DNA from: Yersinia hibernica
Lineage (GTDB): Bacteria; Pseudomonadota; Gammaproteobacteria; Enterobacterales; Enterobacteriaceae
Length of the DNA: 64,000 nt
Reading direction: 5' to 3'
NCBI RefSeq assembly: GCF_004124235.1
Contig: NZ_CP032487.1
Span: forward strand, 3,100,001-3,164,000
A program made the translations under genes and the position numbers. The notes beneath the pieces are model-generated. The model worked only from the letters and a program-made list of their open reading frames with translations. It was not told the origin of the DNA and made no database searches. Shown in pieces: positions 35,403 to 45,140 of this stretch; the stretch's first letter is position 1, and each line of letters starts with the position of its first letter.

Positions 35403-36233
35403 ATGACCATATTAAACAAACGATTAACCCGTTCTGATCTGTTTAAAATGTTTTTACGCAGTAACTTGCAACAGGCCTCTTTTAACTATGAACGTATTCA
35501 CGGCCTGGGCTTTTGTTATGACATGGTGCCAGCAATCAAGCGTTTGTATCCATTGAAAGAAGATCAAATTGCCGCCCTGAAACGCCATTTAGTGTTCTTC
35601 AACACCACCCCGGCAGTTTGCGGCCCGGTCATTGGCGTAACTGCGGCGATGGAAGAGGCGCGTGCCAATGGTGCGGATATTGAAGAAGGGGCAATAAATA
35701 GTCTGAAAGTTGGGCTGATGGGGCCGTTGGCTGGGGTTGGTGACCCGCTAATTTGGGGAACCTTGCGCCCAATAACGGCTGCTTTGGGCGCTTCTTTGGC
35801 ACTAAACGGCAATGTACTGGGGCCAATTCTATTCTTCCTGTCCTTCAACTCGGTGCGCTTGGCATTGAAATGGTTCGGCCTGCAATACGGCTTCGTCAAG
35901 GGAATCAATATCGTCAAGGATCTTGGCGGAAATTTACTGCAAAAATTGACCGAGGGTGCCTCAATCCTGGGCTTGTTTATTATGGGGGTATTGGTCACCA
36001 AATGGACAAGCATCAATGTGCCGCTGGTGATATCGAAAACACCCGGCCACGACGGCACAACCGTGACCATGACCGTGCAAAACATTCTGGATCAGCTTTG
36101 CCCTGGTTTATTGGCGCTGGGATTGACTCTATTAATGATGCGCTTGCTCAAACGCAAAATTAACCCTATCTGGCTCATCTTCTCCCTGTTTGGCCTCGGA
36201 ATTGTAGGCTCATGGCTTGGCATTCTGTCCTGA
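35403..36233 (+). CDS. sorM: L-sorbose PTS EIID component (mannose family)
   Basis: This 276-aa EIID membrane protein contains SNLQQASFNYERIHGLGFCY near residue 20 and SLKVGLMGPLAGVGDPLIWGT near 105, strong family markers. The C-terminal part has several membrane helices. It partners SorA, starts 11 bp after it and is followed after 70 bp by sorE. Confidence 0.95.
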   Translation: MTILNKRLTRSDLFKMFLRSNLQQASFNYERIHGLGFCYDMVPAIKRLYPLKEDQIAALKRHLVFFNTTPAVCGPVIGVTAAMEEARANGADIEEGAINSLKVGLMGPLAGVGDPLIWGTLRPITAALGASLALNGNVLGPILFFLSFNSVRLALKWFGLQYGFVKGINIVKDLGGNLLQKLTEGASILGLFIMGVLVTKWTSINVPLVISKTPGHDGTTVTMTVQNILDQLCPGLLALGLTLLMMRLLKRKINPIWLIFSLFGLGIVGSWLGILS

Positions 36234-36303
36234 TTTAATGCCGGGGAGTTTTTTTATTCGATCGGCTGTTTTTATATTTAAAAAATAATTGAGGTGGTTC
36301 CAA

Positions 36304-37554
36304 ATGAAAACTAAAGCACTGCGTTTATATGGCAAAAATGATCTGCGCCTGGAAAGTTTTAATTTACCGGAAATGGGCGATGATGAAATTTTGGCCACAG
36401 TGGTGACTGACAGTATTTGTCTCTCTTCGTGGAAAGAAGCTAATTTGGGTGCTGACCATAAAAAAGTACCTAATAATGTAGCTGAGAATCCAATTATTAT
36501 TGGCCATGAGTTTTGCGGCGATATTCTTCAAGTCGGTAAGAAATGGCAACATAAATTCAAACCCGGCAGCCGTTATGTCATTCAAGCCAATCTACAATTG
36601 CCAGACCGCCCAGATTGCCCCGGATATTCTTTCCCTTATGTGGGCGGTGAAGCGACCCATGTGGTTATTCCCAACGAAGTCATGGAACAAGATTGTTTAC
36701 TGCCCTATGAAGGTGAAAGTTATTTTGAGGGTTCACTGGTAGAGCCACTTTCTTGCGTTATCGGCGCATTTAATGCCAATTACCATCTAATTCCTGGAAC
36801 TTATCAACATAAAATGGGGATCAAACCTGGCGGTAATGTGTTAATTCTTGGCGGCACGGGCCCGATGGGATTATTAGCCATTGATTATGCTTTGCACGGG
36901 CCGATTAATCCGCAATTATTGGTTATTACAGACCGCCATCAGCAAAAACTGGATTATGCCGCTCGGTTGTACCCGAGTGAGCCGCAGACTCAGGTACATT
37001 ATCTTAATACTAAACAAACTGCTGACCAGTTTGAACGTTTAATGGCCCTGACGGATGGCAAAGGCTATGACGATATTTTTGTTTTCGTGCCGTCAGCAGA
37101 ATTAGTCACATTGGCATCTAGCCTATTGGCACCGGATGGCTGTTTTAATTTCTTTGCTGGCCCGCAGGATAAGAATTTTATGGCGTCGGTTAATTTCTAC
37201 GATATCCATTACTCCTTTACTCATTATGTCGGCACTTCTGGGGGCAATACCGATGACATGCGGGAAGCGGTGAAGTTAATTGAAGCGAAGAAGGTCAATG
37301 CCGGGAAAGTGGTCTCTCATATTCTTGGACTAAATGATGCGGCGGACACCACATTGAATTTACCGCAAATTATGGGTGGTAAGAAGTTGGTTTATACCGG
37401 CAAAAATATGCCACTGACCTCATTAAGTGAACTGATGAGCACAGAGCAAGACTCGCCGTTATTACAAGAGCTACAAACTATTTTGCGGAAAACCGACGGG
37501 TTGTGGTCAAAAGAAGCTGAAGATTTTGTTTTGGCGCGCGCCCAAGAGATTTAG
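36304..37554 (+). CDS. sorE: L-sorbose-1-phosphate reductase
   Basis: This 416-aa zinc-type medium-chain dehydrogenase reduces L-sorbose-1-P to D-glucitol-6-P, the first step after PTS uptake. It has the alcohol-dehydrogenase layout: GHEFCGDILQVG near residue 65, EPLSCVIGAFN, the nucleotide-binding VLILGGTGPMGLLAIDYA near 185, and a C-terminal helical tail. The ATG at 36304 has GAGGTGG upstream. It ends the operon; an inverted repeat follows 12 bp later. Confidence 0.92.
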   Translation: MKTKALRLYGKNDLRLESFNLPEMGDDEILATVVTDSICLSSWKEANLGADHKKVPNNVAENPIIIGHEFCGDILQVGKKWQHKFKPGSRYVIQANLQLPDRPDCPGYSFPYVGGEATHVVIPNEVMEQDCLLPYEGESYFEGSLVEPLSCVIGAFNANYHLIPGTYQHKMGIKPGGNVLILGGTGPMGLLAIDYALHGPINPQLLVITDRHQQKLDYAARLYPSEPQTQVHYLNTKQTADQFERLMALTDGKGYDDIFVFVPSAELVTLASSLLAPDGCFNFFAGPQDKNFMASVNFYDIHYSFTHYVGTSGGNTDDMREAVKLIEAKKVNAGKVVSHILGLNDAADTTLNLPQIMGGKKLVYTGKNMPLTSLSELMSTEQDSPLLQELQTILRKTDGLWSKEAEDFVLARAQEI

Positions 37555-37565
37555 TTTTTTAAGCA

Positions 37566-37589
37566 AGGGCGGTCAGACACTACCGCCCT
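37566..37589. terminator. Hairpin between convergent sorE and arsR-like genes
   Basis: A perfect 8-bp stem (AGGGCGGT / ACCGCCCT, 8-nt loop) lies between the converging stop codons, preceded by TTTTTTAA on the plus strand. T-runs are not ideally placed for either direction, but it is the only terminator candidate for both genes. Confidence 0.5.
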
Positions 37590-37593
37590 CAAC

Positions 37594-37941
37594 TCACGGC
37601 TCTGGCAGATGTTTTGCCGTCGACTCATCGGTGTTGGCATCATTGGCCACCGCATTAAGCAGCACATCCAATAGGCCCGGGAAACGGGCATCAATATCGT
37701 CGCGCCGCAGTGATAACAAACTCTCACGCCCACAGGGCCGTTGCCAAATAACACCACTTTCCCGCAGCACGCGCCAATGGTGGGTTAACGTCGATTTAGA
37801 CAGCCCCTGAACCAGAGTGCCACAGGCATGTTCGCCCCCCGCAGCCAGCCTACTCACCACCGCCAGCCGCAGTGGGTTACCTAAAGCCGTCAGCACATCT
37901 TCCAAACGGATCTGCTCACGCTCAGGGTGATTTGCAATCAT
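37594..37941 (-). CDS. ArsR-family winged-helix regulator
   Basis: This 115-aa regulator has the ArsR wHTH: VLTALGNPLRLAVVSRLAAGG, CGTLVQGLSKSTLTHHWRVLRESGVI, then the wing RPCGRESLLSLRRDDI. A metal-binding CxC motif of classical ArsR proteins is absent, so the signal is not obviously a metal. The ATG at 37941 has AGGAA upstream; the frame from 38031 is a non-coding extension. It is divergent from the second EF-G gene, with a 36-bp inverted repeat in the 343-bp space between them, so it may regulate that gene. Confidence 0.85.
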   Translation of the reverse strand: MIANHPEREQIRLEDVLTALGNPLRLAVVSRLAAGGEHACGTLVQGLSKSTLTHHWRVLRESGVIWQRPCGRESLLSLRRDDIDARFPGLLDVLLNAVANDANTDESTAKHLPEP

Positions 37942-38134
37942 AGTGTTCCTATTGATAAGTGACAATTCGCGGGGAAACGCCCCTGCAAACTGCCGAATTG
38001 GGTCATATCGAACAACCTCAGGCGGCGGCAATATAGCCTATACTGCATTTTGACCCTACTAATAATTCTAGTGCAATGATGAGAGCCATCTCAATCATTA
38101 CCCACCGCTATTATTGCACACTTTCAGAACAAAT

Positions 38135-38170
38135 AATCCAATTGTACGTGTATATTCGTACGATTGGATT
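38135..38170. promoter_or_regulatory. 36-bp inverted repeat upstream of the extra EF-G gene
   Basis: AATCCAAT and GTACG pair exactly with CGTAC and ATTGGATT around an 8-nt centre, with one T/G mismatch (a wobble in RNA). A TATACT -10 candidate (38170-38175) touches its right end, so a protein bound here would block a promoter reading into the gene at 38285. It is the best operator candidate in the divergent gap 37942-38284. Confidence 0.55.
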
Positions 38171-38284
38171 ATACTGATGGCGATCACATGATCATCGGCA
38201 GTTATGCTGAACATAAACTCACAACTTCCCGGCAGAGCATCAAACCGCCCGCCCCGAAATTGCCATCATCTTTAAGGACTTAAT

Positions 38285-40393
38285 ATGGCACGTAAAACTC
38301 CTATCGAGCGCTATCGCAACATTGGTATCTCAGCCCACATCGACGCCGGTAAAACCACCACTACCGAGCGCATTTTGTTCTACACCGGTGTCAGTCATAA
38401 GCTGGGTGAGGTACATGATGGCGGCGCGACTACTGACTGGATGGCACAGGAGCAGGAACGTGGCATTACCATTACATCGGCTGCCGTGACCTGCTTTTGG
38501 AAAGGTATGGACAGAACCTTACCCGAGCACCGTATCAATATTATCGACACCCCTGGGCATGTGGATTTCACCATTGAGGTGGAACGTTCCATGCGGGTAC
38601 TCGACGGTGCCGTCATGGTGTATGACGCGGTTGGCGGTGTACAGCCACAATCCGAAACGGTTTGGCGTCAGGCCAATAAATACCGCGTTCCACGTTTGGC
38701 ATTCGTCAATAAAATGGATCGTCCCGGCGCTGATTTCTTCCGCGTGCGGCAGATGATGATTGACCGCCTGAAAGCTAACCCGGTGCCGATTGTGATTCCA
38801 ATCGGCAGTGAAGAGCACTTTCGCGGCGTGGTGGATTTGCGCTTGATGCGCGCCATTATTTGGGATGAAGCTTCCCAGGGCATGACATTTAGCTATGAGC
38901 CAATCCCAGAAAACTTACTCGCGACCGCCAATCAATGGCGCGAAAAAATGGTCGCCGAAGCCGCTGAAGCTTCAGAGGCGTTGATGACAGAATATCTGGA
39001 AACCGGCGACCTTACGGTAGATGAAATTACTCAGGGTCTGCGTATTCGCACCATTGCCGGTGAAATCCAGCCAATGATGTGCGGCAGTGCCTTTAAAAAC
39101 AAAGGCGTGCAGCGCATGTTGGATGCGGTGGTTGAACTCATGCCATCACCGGTGGATATTCCGCCAGTCAGGGGCACAGATGAAGACGGTAACGAAGTGA
39201 GCCGCAAAGCCGATGATAATGAAAAATTCTCGGCGCTGGCGTTCAAACTCATGACCGACCCGTATGTCGGTCAACTCACTTTCGTGCGCGTCTATTCTGG
39301 TGTTCTGAGCAAAGGCGACAGTGTTTATAACCCGATTCGCGGCAAAAAAGAGCGTATTGGTCGCATCGTTCAGATGCACGCCAATAACCGGATTGAAGTG
39401 GATGAAATCCGTGCCGGTGATATCGCCGCTTGTGTTGGTTTGAAAGATGTCACCACCGGGGAAACACTGTGTGACCCGGATGCGGTGATTACGCTGGTGC
39501 GCATGGAGTTTCCAGAGCCGGTGATCTCACAAGCGATTGAACCGAAGACGAAAGCTGATCAGGAGAAAATGGGGATCGCGCTGCAACGGTTGGCATCGGA
39601 AGACCCGTCGTTTCGTATCCGTACGGATGAAGAGTCCGGCCAGACCATTATCTCCGGCATGGGTGAATTGCATCTGGAAATCATTGTCGACCGCATGAAA
39701 CGTGAGTTCGGCGTGGAAGCCAATATCGGTAAGCCGCAGGTGACTTACCGCGAAACCGTGCGCAAGACCGTGACAGATGTCGAGGGGAAATTTGTTCGTC
39801 AATCCGGTGGTAAAGGGCAGTATGGCCATGTGGTCTTTACTCTCGAACCACAGGAACCCGGGAGCGGCGTGGCCTTTGTCGATGCGACCAAAGGCGGCGT
39901 GGTGCCTCGTGAGTTTATCGGAGCCGTCGAGAAGGGGGTGCTTGAAGCGACCAATACCGGGGTTTTGGCCGGTTATCCGGTGGTGGATGTGAAAGTCACC
40001 TTGACGTTCGGCTCCTACCACGAGGTGGATTCATCCGAGCTGGCGTTTAAAATGGCCGCCATCTTTGGTTTCAAAGAGGCCGCCAAACGCGCTTCTCCGG
40101 TTATTCTGGAGCCGGTCATGAGTGTCGAGGTGGAAACACCGGAAGAATATGCCGGTAATGTGATGGGCGACCTTTCCTCTCGCCGTGGCCTGGTTCAAGG
40201 GATGGAAGAGATGGTCGGTGGCGGGAAAATAATTCGGGCGGAAGTACCGTTATCTGAAATGTTTGGTTACTCCACGGTATTGCGCTCTATGTCACAGGGT
40301 CGTGCAACTTATACCATGGAATTCAAGCATTACGCCGAAGCACCGCGCAATGTTGCCGATGCCATTATTGCCGCGCGAGGCACGAAAGCTTAG
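38285..40393 (+). CDS. Second elongation factor G (stand-alone EF-G paralogue)
   Basis: This 702-aa EF-G has all GTPase motifs: [26 protein letters not shown] and GSAF. Domain IV keeps the [10 protein letters not shown] and [14 protein letters not shown] elements and domain V ends [13 protein letters not shown]. It is therefore probably a working translocase. It is not in a rpsL-rpsG-fusA-tuf cluster, so it is presumably an extra copy. From memory, several segments ([33 protein letters not shown]) look more like betaproteobacterial EF-G than the enterobacterial housekeeping protein, suggesting transfer. It starts at 38285 with AAGGA and ends at a strong terminator. Confidence 0.93.
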   Translation: MARKTPIERYRNIGISAHIDAGKTTTTERILFYTGVSHKLGEVHDGGATTDWMAQEQERGITITSAAVTCFWKGMDRTLPEHRINIIDTPGHVDFTIEVERSMRVLDGAVMVYDAVGGVQPQSETVWRQANKYRVPRLAFVNKMDRPGADFFRVRQMMIDRLKANPVPIVIPIGSEEHFRGVVDLRLMRAIIWDEASQGMTFSYEPIPENLLATANQWREKMVAEAAEASEALMTEYLETGDLTVDEITQGLRIRTIAGEIQPMMCGSAFKNKGVQRMLDAVVELMPSPVDIPPVRGTDEDGNEVSRKADDNEKFSALAFKLMTDPYVGQLTFVRVYSGVLSKGDSVYNPIRGKKERIGRIVQMHANNRIEVDEIRAGDIAACVGLKDVTTGETLCDPDAVITLVRMEFPEPVISQAIEPKTKADQEKMGIALQRLASEDPSFRIRTDEESGQTIISGMGELHLEIIVDRMKREFGVEANIGKPQVTYRETVRKTVTDVEGKFVRQSGGKGQYGHVVFTLEPQEPGSGVAFVDATKGGVVPREFIGAVEKGVLEATNTGVLAGYPVVDVKVTLTFGSYHEVDSSELAFKMAAIFGFKEAAKRASPVILEPVMSVEVETPEEYAGNVMGDLSSRRGLVQGMEEMVGGGKIIRAEVPLSEMFGYSTVLRSMSQGRATYTMEFKHYAEAPRNVADAIIAARGTKA

Positions 40394-40425
40394 CTCAATC
40401 CGACCAGTTAAGTCATAAACCCAAG

Positions 40426-40458
40426 CGCCAGCGGATAATCATTCTGCTGGCGTTTTTT
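40426..40458 (+). terminator. Intrinsic terminator after the EF-G paralogue
   Basis: A perfect 7-bp stem (CGCCAGC / GCTGGCG) is followed by TTTTTT and TATT. It lies between the converging EF-G and kup genes. Confidence 0.85.
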
Positions 40459-40478
40459 ATTAACGACTTGTTTATCAA

Positions 40479-42371
40479 CTAAATGGCGACCCGCCGGCTT
40501 ATCTCTACCACCTGATTACTCGGTAAATGATAGTAGTTGGTCACATGAGTACAATTTCTGACCATAAAAGCAAAACTGCTCCGCTGCCATGCCGGTAACC
40601 CCCTGCCATCCTCACGCCCGACAATGGTTTCGTGGCCTAAATAGTAGGTCACATCATCTAGCTCAAATTGGCAATCCATACCGGTAATACTTTGTAATAA
40701 CAGCGGAATATGTGGCCGCTCCATGAAACCATATTGTGCCGTGCCACGCCAATAATCCGGCGCTTGCTCGGTCACCACCAGCCGCTCCGTCACATCCACC
40801 CGGGGGACATTCAAAATAGTGATAGTCAGTGATAATACCTTCTGCTGTAGGGCACGATTGCGGGCCACATGCCAGCGCATCACTGGAGGAATATCATTCT
40901 GAGTTCGAGTTAAAAACACGGCCGATCCCGGTACGCGAGGGATGTTTTTATCGCGAATGTGAGTAAAAAATTCGTCAATGCTCATCACTTTTTCGCTAAT
41001 AGCTTGCGAGGTTGCTTTGACCCCACGGTGCCACACCAGCATCACGGTGCAGACCACCGCCGCCAATAGCAGAGGAATGTAACCGCCTTCGAGCACTTTA
41101 ATCAGATTGGCAATAAGGAAGCAGGCATCGATAACTAAAAATCCCCCGGCCACTAAAGCACTTGCCCACAAATTCCACCGCCATATTTTGCGCATCGCCA
41201 CAAATAACAATCCGGAAGTCATCAACATAGTCAGCGATACGGCAATACCGTAAGCTGCCGCCAGATTTTCAGAGGATTTAAAAAACACCGCCAGAAAAAC
41301 AGTCACTATCATTAATAGCCAATTTATCGTGCCAATATAAATTTGCCCATAACTCTCTGCCGCCGTCTGTTTTATTCGCAAACGTGGTAACCAGCCCAGT
41401 TGAATAGCCTGACGGGTCATGGAAAATGCCCCAGTAATAATCGCCTGGCTGGCGATAATAGTGGCAAGAGTGGCCAAAATAACCAACGGAATTTGCATTA
41501 TCGGCGGGCACAAGCGGAAAAAGATATTATGTGAAATATCTGCACCCGCCAAAATTAGAGCGGACTGACCGGCATAATTCAGTAATAAACTGGGAAATAC
41601 CAGGCCAAACCACGCCATCCAAATCGGCTTTTTGCCAAAATGCCCCATATCGGCATACAAAGCCTCCGCCCCGGTGACACAGAGGAAAACACCACCCAAG
41701 ACAAGAAAACTGATAAAACCATTAGAGAACAAAAAGTTAATGCCATAGTAGGGGTTAATCGCCAGCAGAACAGCAGGATGTTGCACTATCCCCCATATCC
41801 CCAGCCCTGCAATAGCAAAAAACCACAGCGCCATGACCGGGCCAAAAATTTTGCCTATTTTCGCGGTACCAAAAGGTTGAATGGCGAATAATACCACCAG
41901 AATAATGACTGTCGCGGGTAAGATATAGGGTTGTGCATGTGGAATAACAATATTGAGCCCTTCAAGGGCGGAAAGTACCGATATCGCCGGGGTAATGGCA
42001 CCATCGCCGTAAATTAGCGCAGCACCAAGTAAGGCGGAAAAAATAACCCACCGCTGCCCTTTCCCCTTCCGCACTAATAAGGACATGAGAGCCATAATGC
42101 CCCCCTCACCATTATTATCAATGCGCATGGCGAAAATGGCATATTTTATTGATGTCACCAGAATTAACGTCCAAATAATTAGTGACAGCAATCCCAGAAT
42201 AACCATGGGAGTTGGATTATTGCCCGATAATAATAAAACGGTCTTTAAGGTATAAAGTGGGCTAGTCCCGATATCACCGAAAACCACACCGAGCGCGCCC
42301 CCTACCAGCATAATATTGCCAGAAGGTTTTTGAGGGATAACTTTATGGGTAATCAATGCCATTTTGTCCAT
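40479..42371 (-). CDS. kup: KUP-family potassium uptake protein
   Basis: This 630-aa inner-membrane K+/H+ symporter has about twelve helices. ALGVVFGDIGTSPLYTLKTV near residue 28, IDNNGEGGIMALMSL and GDGAITPAISVLSALEGL near 122 are KUP signatures. A hydrophilic C-terminal domain follows (ending RVAI). E. coli Kup is 622 aa. The ATG at 42371 has GGGATG upstream; a second ATG three codons on is possible. It stands alone, convergent with the EF-G gene. Confidence 0.95.
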   Translation of the reverse strand: MDKMALITHKVIPQKPSGNIMLVGGALGVVFGDIGTSPLYTLKTVLLLSGNNPTPMVILGLLSLIIWTLILVTSIKYAIFAMRIDNNGEGGIMALMSLLVRKGKGQRWVIFSALLGAALIYGDGAITPAISVLSALEGLNIVIPHAQPYILPATVIILVVLFAIQPFGTAKIGKIFGPVMALWFFAIAGLGIWGIVQHPAVLLAINPYYGINFLFSNGFISFLVLGGVFLCVTGAEALYADMGHFGKKPIWMAWFGLVFPSLLLNYAGQSALILAGADISHNIFFRLCPPIMQIPLVILATLATIIASQAIITGAFSMTRQAIQLGWLPRLRIKQTAAESYGQIYIGTINWLLMIVTVFLAVFFKSSENLAAAYGIAVSLTMLMTSGLLFVAMRKIWRWNLWASALVAGGFLVIDACFLIANLIKVLEGGYIPLLLAAVVCTVMLVWHRGVKATSQAISEKVMSIDEFFTHIRDKNIPRVPGSAVFLTRTQNDIPPVMRWHVARNRALQQKVLSLTITILNVPRVDVTERLVVTEQAPDYWRGTAQYGFMERPHIPLLLQSITGMDCQFELDDVTYYLGHETIVGREDGRGLPAWQRSSFAFMVRNCTHVTNYYHLPSNQVVEISRRVAI

Positions 42372-42515
42372 AACAACATCCCTTTAGCGGTTTTTTACGG
42401 TGATTTGTTTGAGTTCCTCTATGAATAATATAGACCCAAAGATGGTGCGCCACATGCTGCCGATGGCAAAAGAACTGGTCTGGACACCATATTGGCAATT
42501 TGCAAAATAACAGAA

Positions 42516-43106
42516 TTAGAAAGTGACCGGCGTATTTACCCACAGCACTTTGGCCACAGACTCGCCAATATTACGGTAACCATGGGGGACATGACTGGGG
42601 AAATAAAAAGAATCACCTACACCGAGGGTATAAATCTCTTCACCTAAATAGAGTGCAATTTCCCCCTCCAACACATATCCCATCTCCTCGCCATGATGCT
42701 CTATCTGCCCATCACTGGCGACACCCGGCTCAATAATATGAATATTCCCCTGCAATAACCCGCCTTTATGGTGATGCGTTAGATTTTCCAACGCAATTCC
42801 TCCTTTTTTATTCCGGTGAACAAAGCGCTTACGCACCCGCTGCTCCGGCTGCAAGACTGGTGAGTCAGCTACCCAACTTTCTGCCATCAAATCTGAGATA
42901 TTGGTTTCCAGTGCGCTCGCCAGCCGGTGCAACATCGCCAGTGAGGGGGACGCCACTTCATTTTCCAATTTGGACAATAAACTCTCTGAGCATCCCACTT
43001 TCAGTGCCAGCTGCTTTAGCGTGATGTCTTGTGCCAAACGGGCATGACGTAAACGCATTCCTAAATCAGATAAAACAAAACCGCCGCTATCACCGTTTTT
43101 TTTCAT
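42516..43106 (-). CDS. XRE-family regulator with C-terminal cupin domain
   Basis: This 196-aa protein has an N-terminal helix-turn-helix (LRHARLAQDITLKQLALKVG, CSESLLSKLENEVASPSLAM, about 14-65) and a C-terminal cupin_2 domain (HHGEEMGYVLEGEIALYLGEE, YFPSHVPHGYRNIGE, about 130-190). Such regulators (for example PuuR) sense small nitrogen compounds or amino acids. It lies 84 bp downstream of the M20-DUF1989 gene on the same strand and probably controls that operon, perhaps through the perfect palindrome at 48147-48163. The link is inference from position. Confidence 0.88.
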   Translation of the reverse strand: MKKNGDSGGFVLSDLGMRLRHARLAQDITLKQLALKVGCSESLLSKLENEVASPSLAMLHRLASALETNISDLMAESWVADSPVLQPEQRVRKRFVHRNKKGGIALENLTHHHKGGLLQGNIHIIEPGVASDGQIEHHGEEMGYVLEGEIALYLGEEIYTLGVGDSFYFPSHVPHGYRNIGESVAKVLWVNTPVTF

Positions 43107-43190
43107 AAGTTGCTATCTGCTCTGCTCAAAGAGACTCAAACGCCCGGCGTATCCGTGCCGGGCCACATGCTGAATATGCTGATTTGGTGC

Positions 43191-43889
43191 TTATTCAGTG
43201 ACACTAAAATGCACATCCTGCGGGTTACACCCATTGATTGGAACAATGTCTTGCGGGCAAGCTGACATCACGACGATGCAATCCAACTCGGCGCGGATCT
43301 CAACATAATCGCCCGCTTTACTCACCGTGGGTAACCAGGAAATGGTGTAATCCGGGTTGACGGGGGTATTCATCCACAAATTCAAAGGTTGTGGCACTTC
43401 TTTAGCCCTCAACCCGATAGCATTCAGCGCCAGGCGCATATTATCGGCACAACTGTCGTGGTAATCAGTGATCCCCATATTGCTATAGCGATAAAGGTCA
43501 CAAGCCGCAATCAGGGTATCGTGCACGCCCGGCGAGGTATCAGTCAGTAGTGTGCCAATGGCACGGCGCTGATTGGTCACTAGGGCATCTCCCGGTTGAG
43601 GAATGATTTTATCAATAAATGCGCGAGTATGTTCCATTGATGAAAACTCACTCAGATCAGCGCTATTGAATAACCAGGTATCACACACCTGACTGCCGTG
43701 GGTGTTCGTGATGCGGATAACCTGCCCTTTGCTCAAGCGCACCGCCCGGCCACAGCGGGCCGGTACTGTATAGGTTTCGCCGAGAACCGGCGTGCCGTCG
43801 GCGGAGATTGGTGCGGATAAGGTGGCATTAGTGCCCAGTGCGCTACCGTTGTCTTTTTCACAGCAAGCGGGGTAAGTGTGGGTGCTCAT
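43191..43889 (-). other. Possible internally initiated DUF1989 protein
   Basis: Inside the fusion gene, an ATG at 43889 (Met418, MSTHTYPACCEKDNGSALG) is preceded by AGGAG at 43895-43899, a 5-nt spacing as good as any in the window. It would give a free 232-aa DUF1989 protein. This is either the relic start of a once separate gene or a working second start that adds free DUF1989 protein to the fusion. Confidence 0.5.
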
Positions 43890-45140
43890 GGTAACTCCTA
43901 TGGGTTGATTTGCCAGTTCTGTCAGGCAGCAGGCGAGTGCCTTCGCGCCAAGGTACAGATACTGAGGGTCTGTATATTCAGCCGGGTTATGGCTGATGCC
44001 GTTATGGCTGGGGACAAAAAACATGCTGGTCGGACAATGGCTGGCCAGATGCATCGCATCGTGAAATGCACCGGAAATCAGGGTCGCGGCCTCTATCTGT
44101 AGCGCCTGAGCACAAGCATATTGTTGCGCCAGTAACTCAGAATTGAATGCCACCGGTGGGTGAGCGAAAATTTGCTCAACCACCACGTTACATGCAGAAA
44201 TTTGCTGCATCCAATCATCAAACTGCGCCAATATCAGCGGGTCGGCATGGCGAAAATCGAGGGTGAAAGTGGCACGTCCGGCAATGGTATTAATGGCATT
44301 GGGCTCAATCTCCCAGCGGCCAAAAGTCAGGCGCAGCTGTTCCGCTGGCAATGTGGCAGTCAGTTGCTCCAACTGAGAAACCGTCTGGCGTGCCAGTGAC
44401 ATAGCATCTTTGCGATCCGCCATCGGGGTGGTGCCGGCATGAGCGGACTGCCCCAGACAGGTCACTTGGTACCAGCGCACCCCTTGAATACCCTGCACCA
44501 CGGCCAAAGGTTGATTCGCCTGCTCCAGTATCGGCCCTTGCTCAATATGCAGCTCGACAAACGCCGCCATTGGCACCGTAGTGCGCCGCGGCAATTGCGC
44601 AAAACGTTGATGACAGTTTGCGAGTGCTTGCGCCAACGTCATCCCTTGCGCATCCTGATTATGCAGATAACCGGCCAGGCGTTGCGGCTGAACAAAAGCA
44701 CTGGAGCCCATGGCCCCGGGAGAGAAACGGCTGCCCTCCTCGTTCATCCATACCGCCACTTCAATGGGGCGCAAGGTGCTGATACCCGCTTCAGCCAAGG
44801 CACTCAAGCACTCCATACCGGCAATCACGCCATAGCATCCATCAAGATTACCGCCGCAAGGCTGAGTATCAATATGGCTGCCAGTAACCACCGGTGGTAA
44901 ATCTTCGCGCCCCGCGCGACGGATAAACAGGTTGGCGCTGTCATCGGTCATCACTTCGCAACCCAAGGTATAGGCCCAATCAATGAGCCAAGCTCTGGCA
45001 TCTAATTCCTCGGCAGATAAAGCCTGCCGATTCACTCCGCCATGCGCTAATGCCCCAAAGCGAGCCAATTGTGCCAATTTATCCATCAACCGCTGTTGGC
45101 TGACATAACCGGCTAAGCGCACACCAACAGAATTAAGCAT
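43191..45140 (-). CDS. M20 amidohydrolase fused to a DUF1989 (urea-carboxylase-associated) domain
   Basis: This 649-aa two-domain protein begins with an N-carbamoyl-amino-acid/allantoate amidohydrolase (M20, about 15-412). Metal residues are visible: TGSHIDTQPCGGNLDG (His89, Asp100), NEEGSRF (Glu134/135), ELHIEQGP (His198) and HNGISHNPAEY (His384). The C-terminal DUF1989 domain (about 455-645) has SQVCDTWLFN, GVHDTLIAACD, DYHDSCADNM and VMSACPQDIVPINGCNPQDV. The ATG at 45140 has GGAGG at ideal spacing and overlaps the ATPase gene by 8 nt. A strong internal start precedes the second domain (see 43191-43889). The substrate is probably an imported ureido, carbamoyl or guanidino compound. Confidence 0.85.
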   Translation of the reverse strand: MLNSVGVRLAGYVSQQRLMDKLAQLARFGALAHGGVNRQALSAEELDARAWLIDWAYTLGCEVMTDDSANLFIRRAGREDLPPVVTGSHIDTQPCGGNLDGCYGVIAGMECLSALAEAGISTLRPIEVAVWMNEEGSRFSPGAMGSSAFVQPQRLAGYLHNQDAQGMTLAQALANCHQRFAQLPRRTTVPMAAFVELHIEQGPILEQANQPLAVVQGIQGVRWYQVTCLGQSAHAGTTPMADRKDAMSLARQTVSQLEQLTATLPAEQLRLTFGRWEIEPNAINTIAGRATFTLDFRHADPLILAQFDDWMQQISACNVVVEQIFAHPPVAFNSELLAQQYACAQALQIEAATLISGAFHDAMHLASHCPTSMFFVPSHNGISHNPAEYTDPQYLYLGAKALACCLTELANQPIGVTMSTHTYPACCEKDNGSALGTNATLSAPISADGTPVLGETYTVPARCGRAVRLSKGQVIRITNTHGSQVCDTWLFNSADLSEFSSMEHTRAFIDKIIPQPGDALVTNQRRAIGTLLTDTSPGVHDTLIAACDLYRYSNMGITDYHDSCADNMRLALNAIGLRAKEVPQPLNLWMNTPVNPDYTISWLPTVSKAGDYVEIRAELDCIVVMSACPQDIVPINGCNPQDVHFSVTE

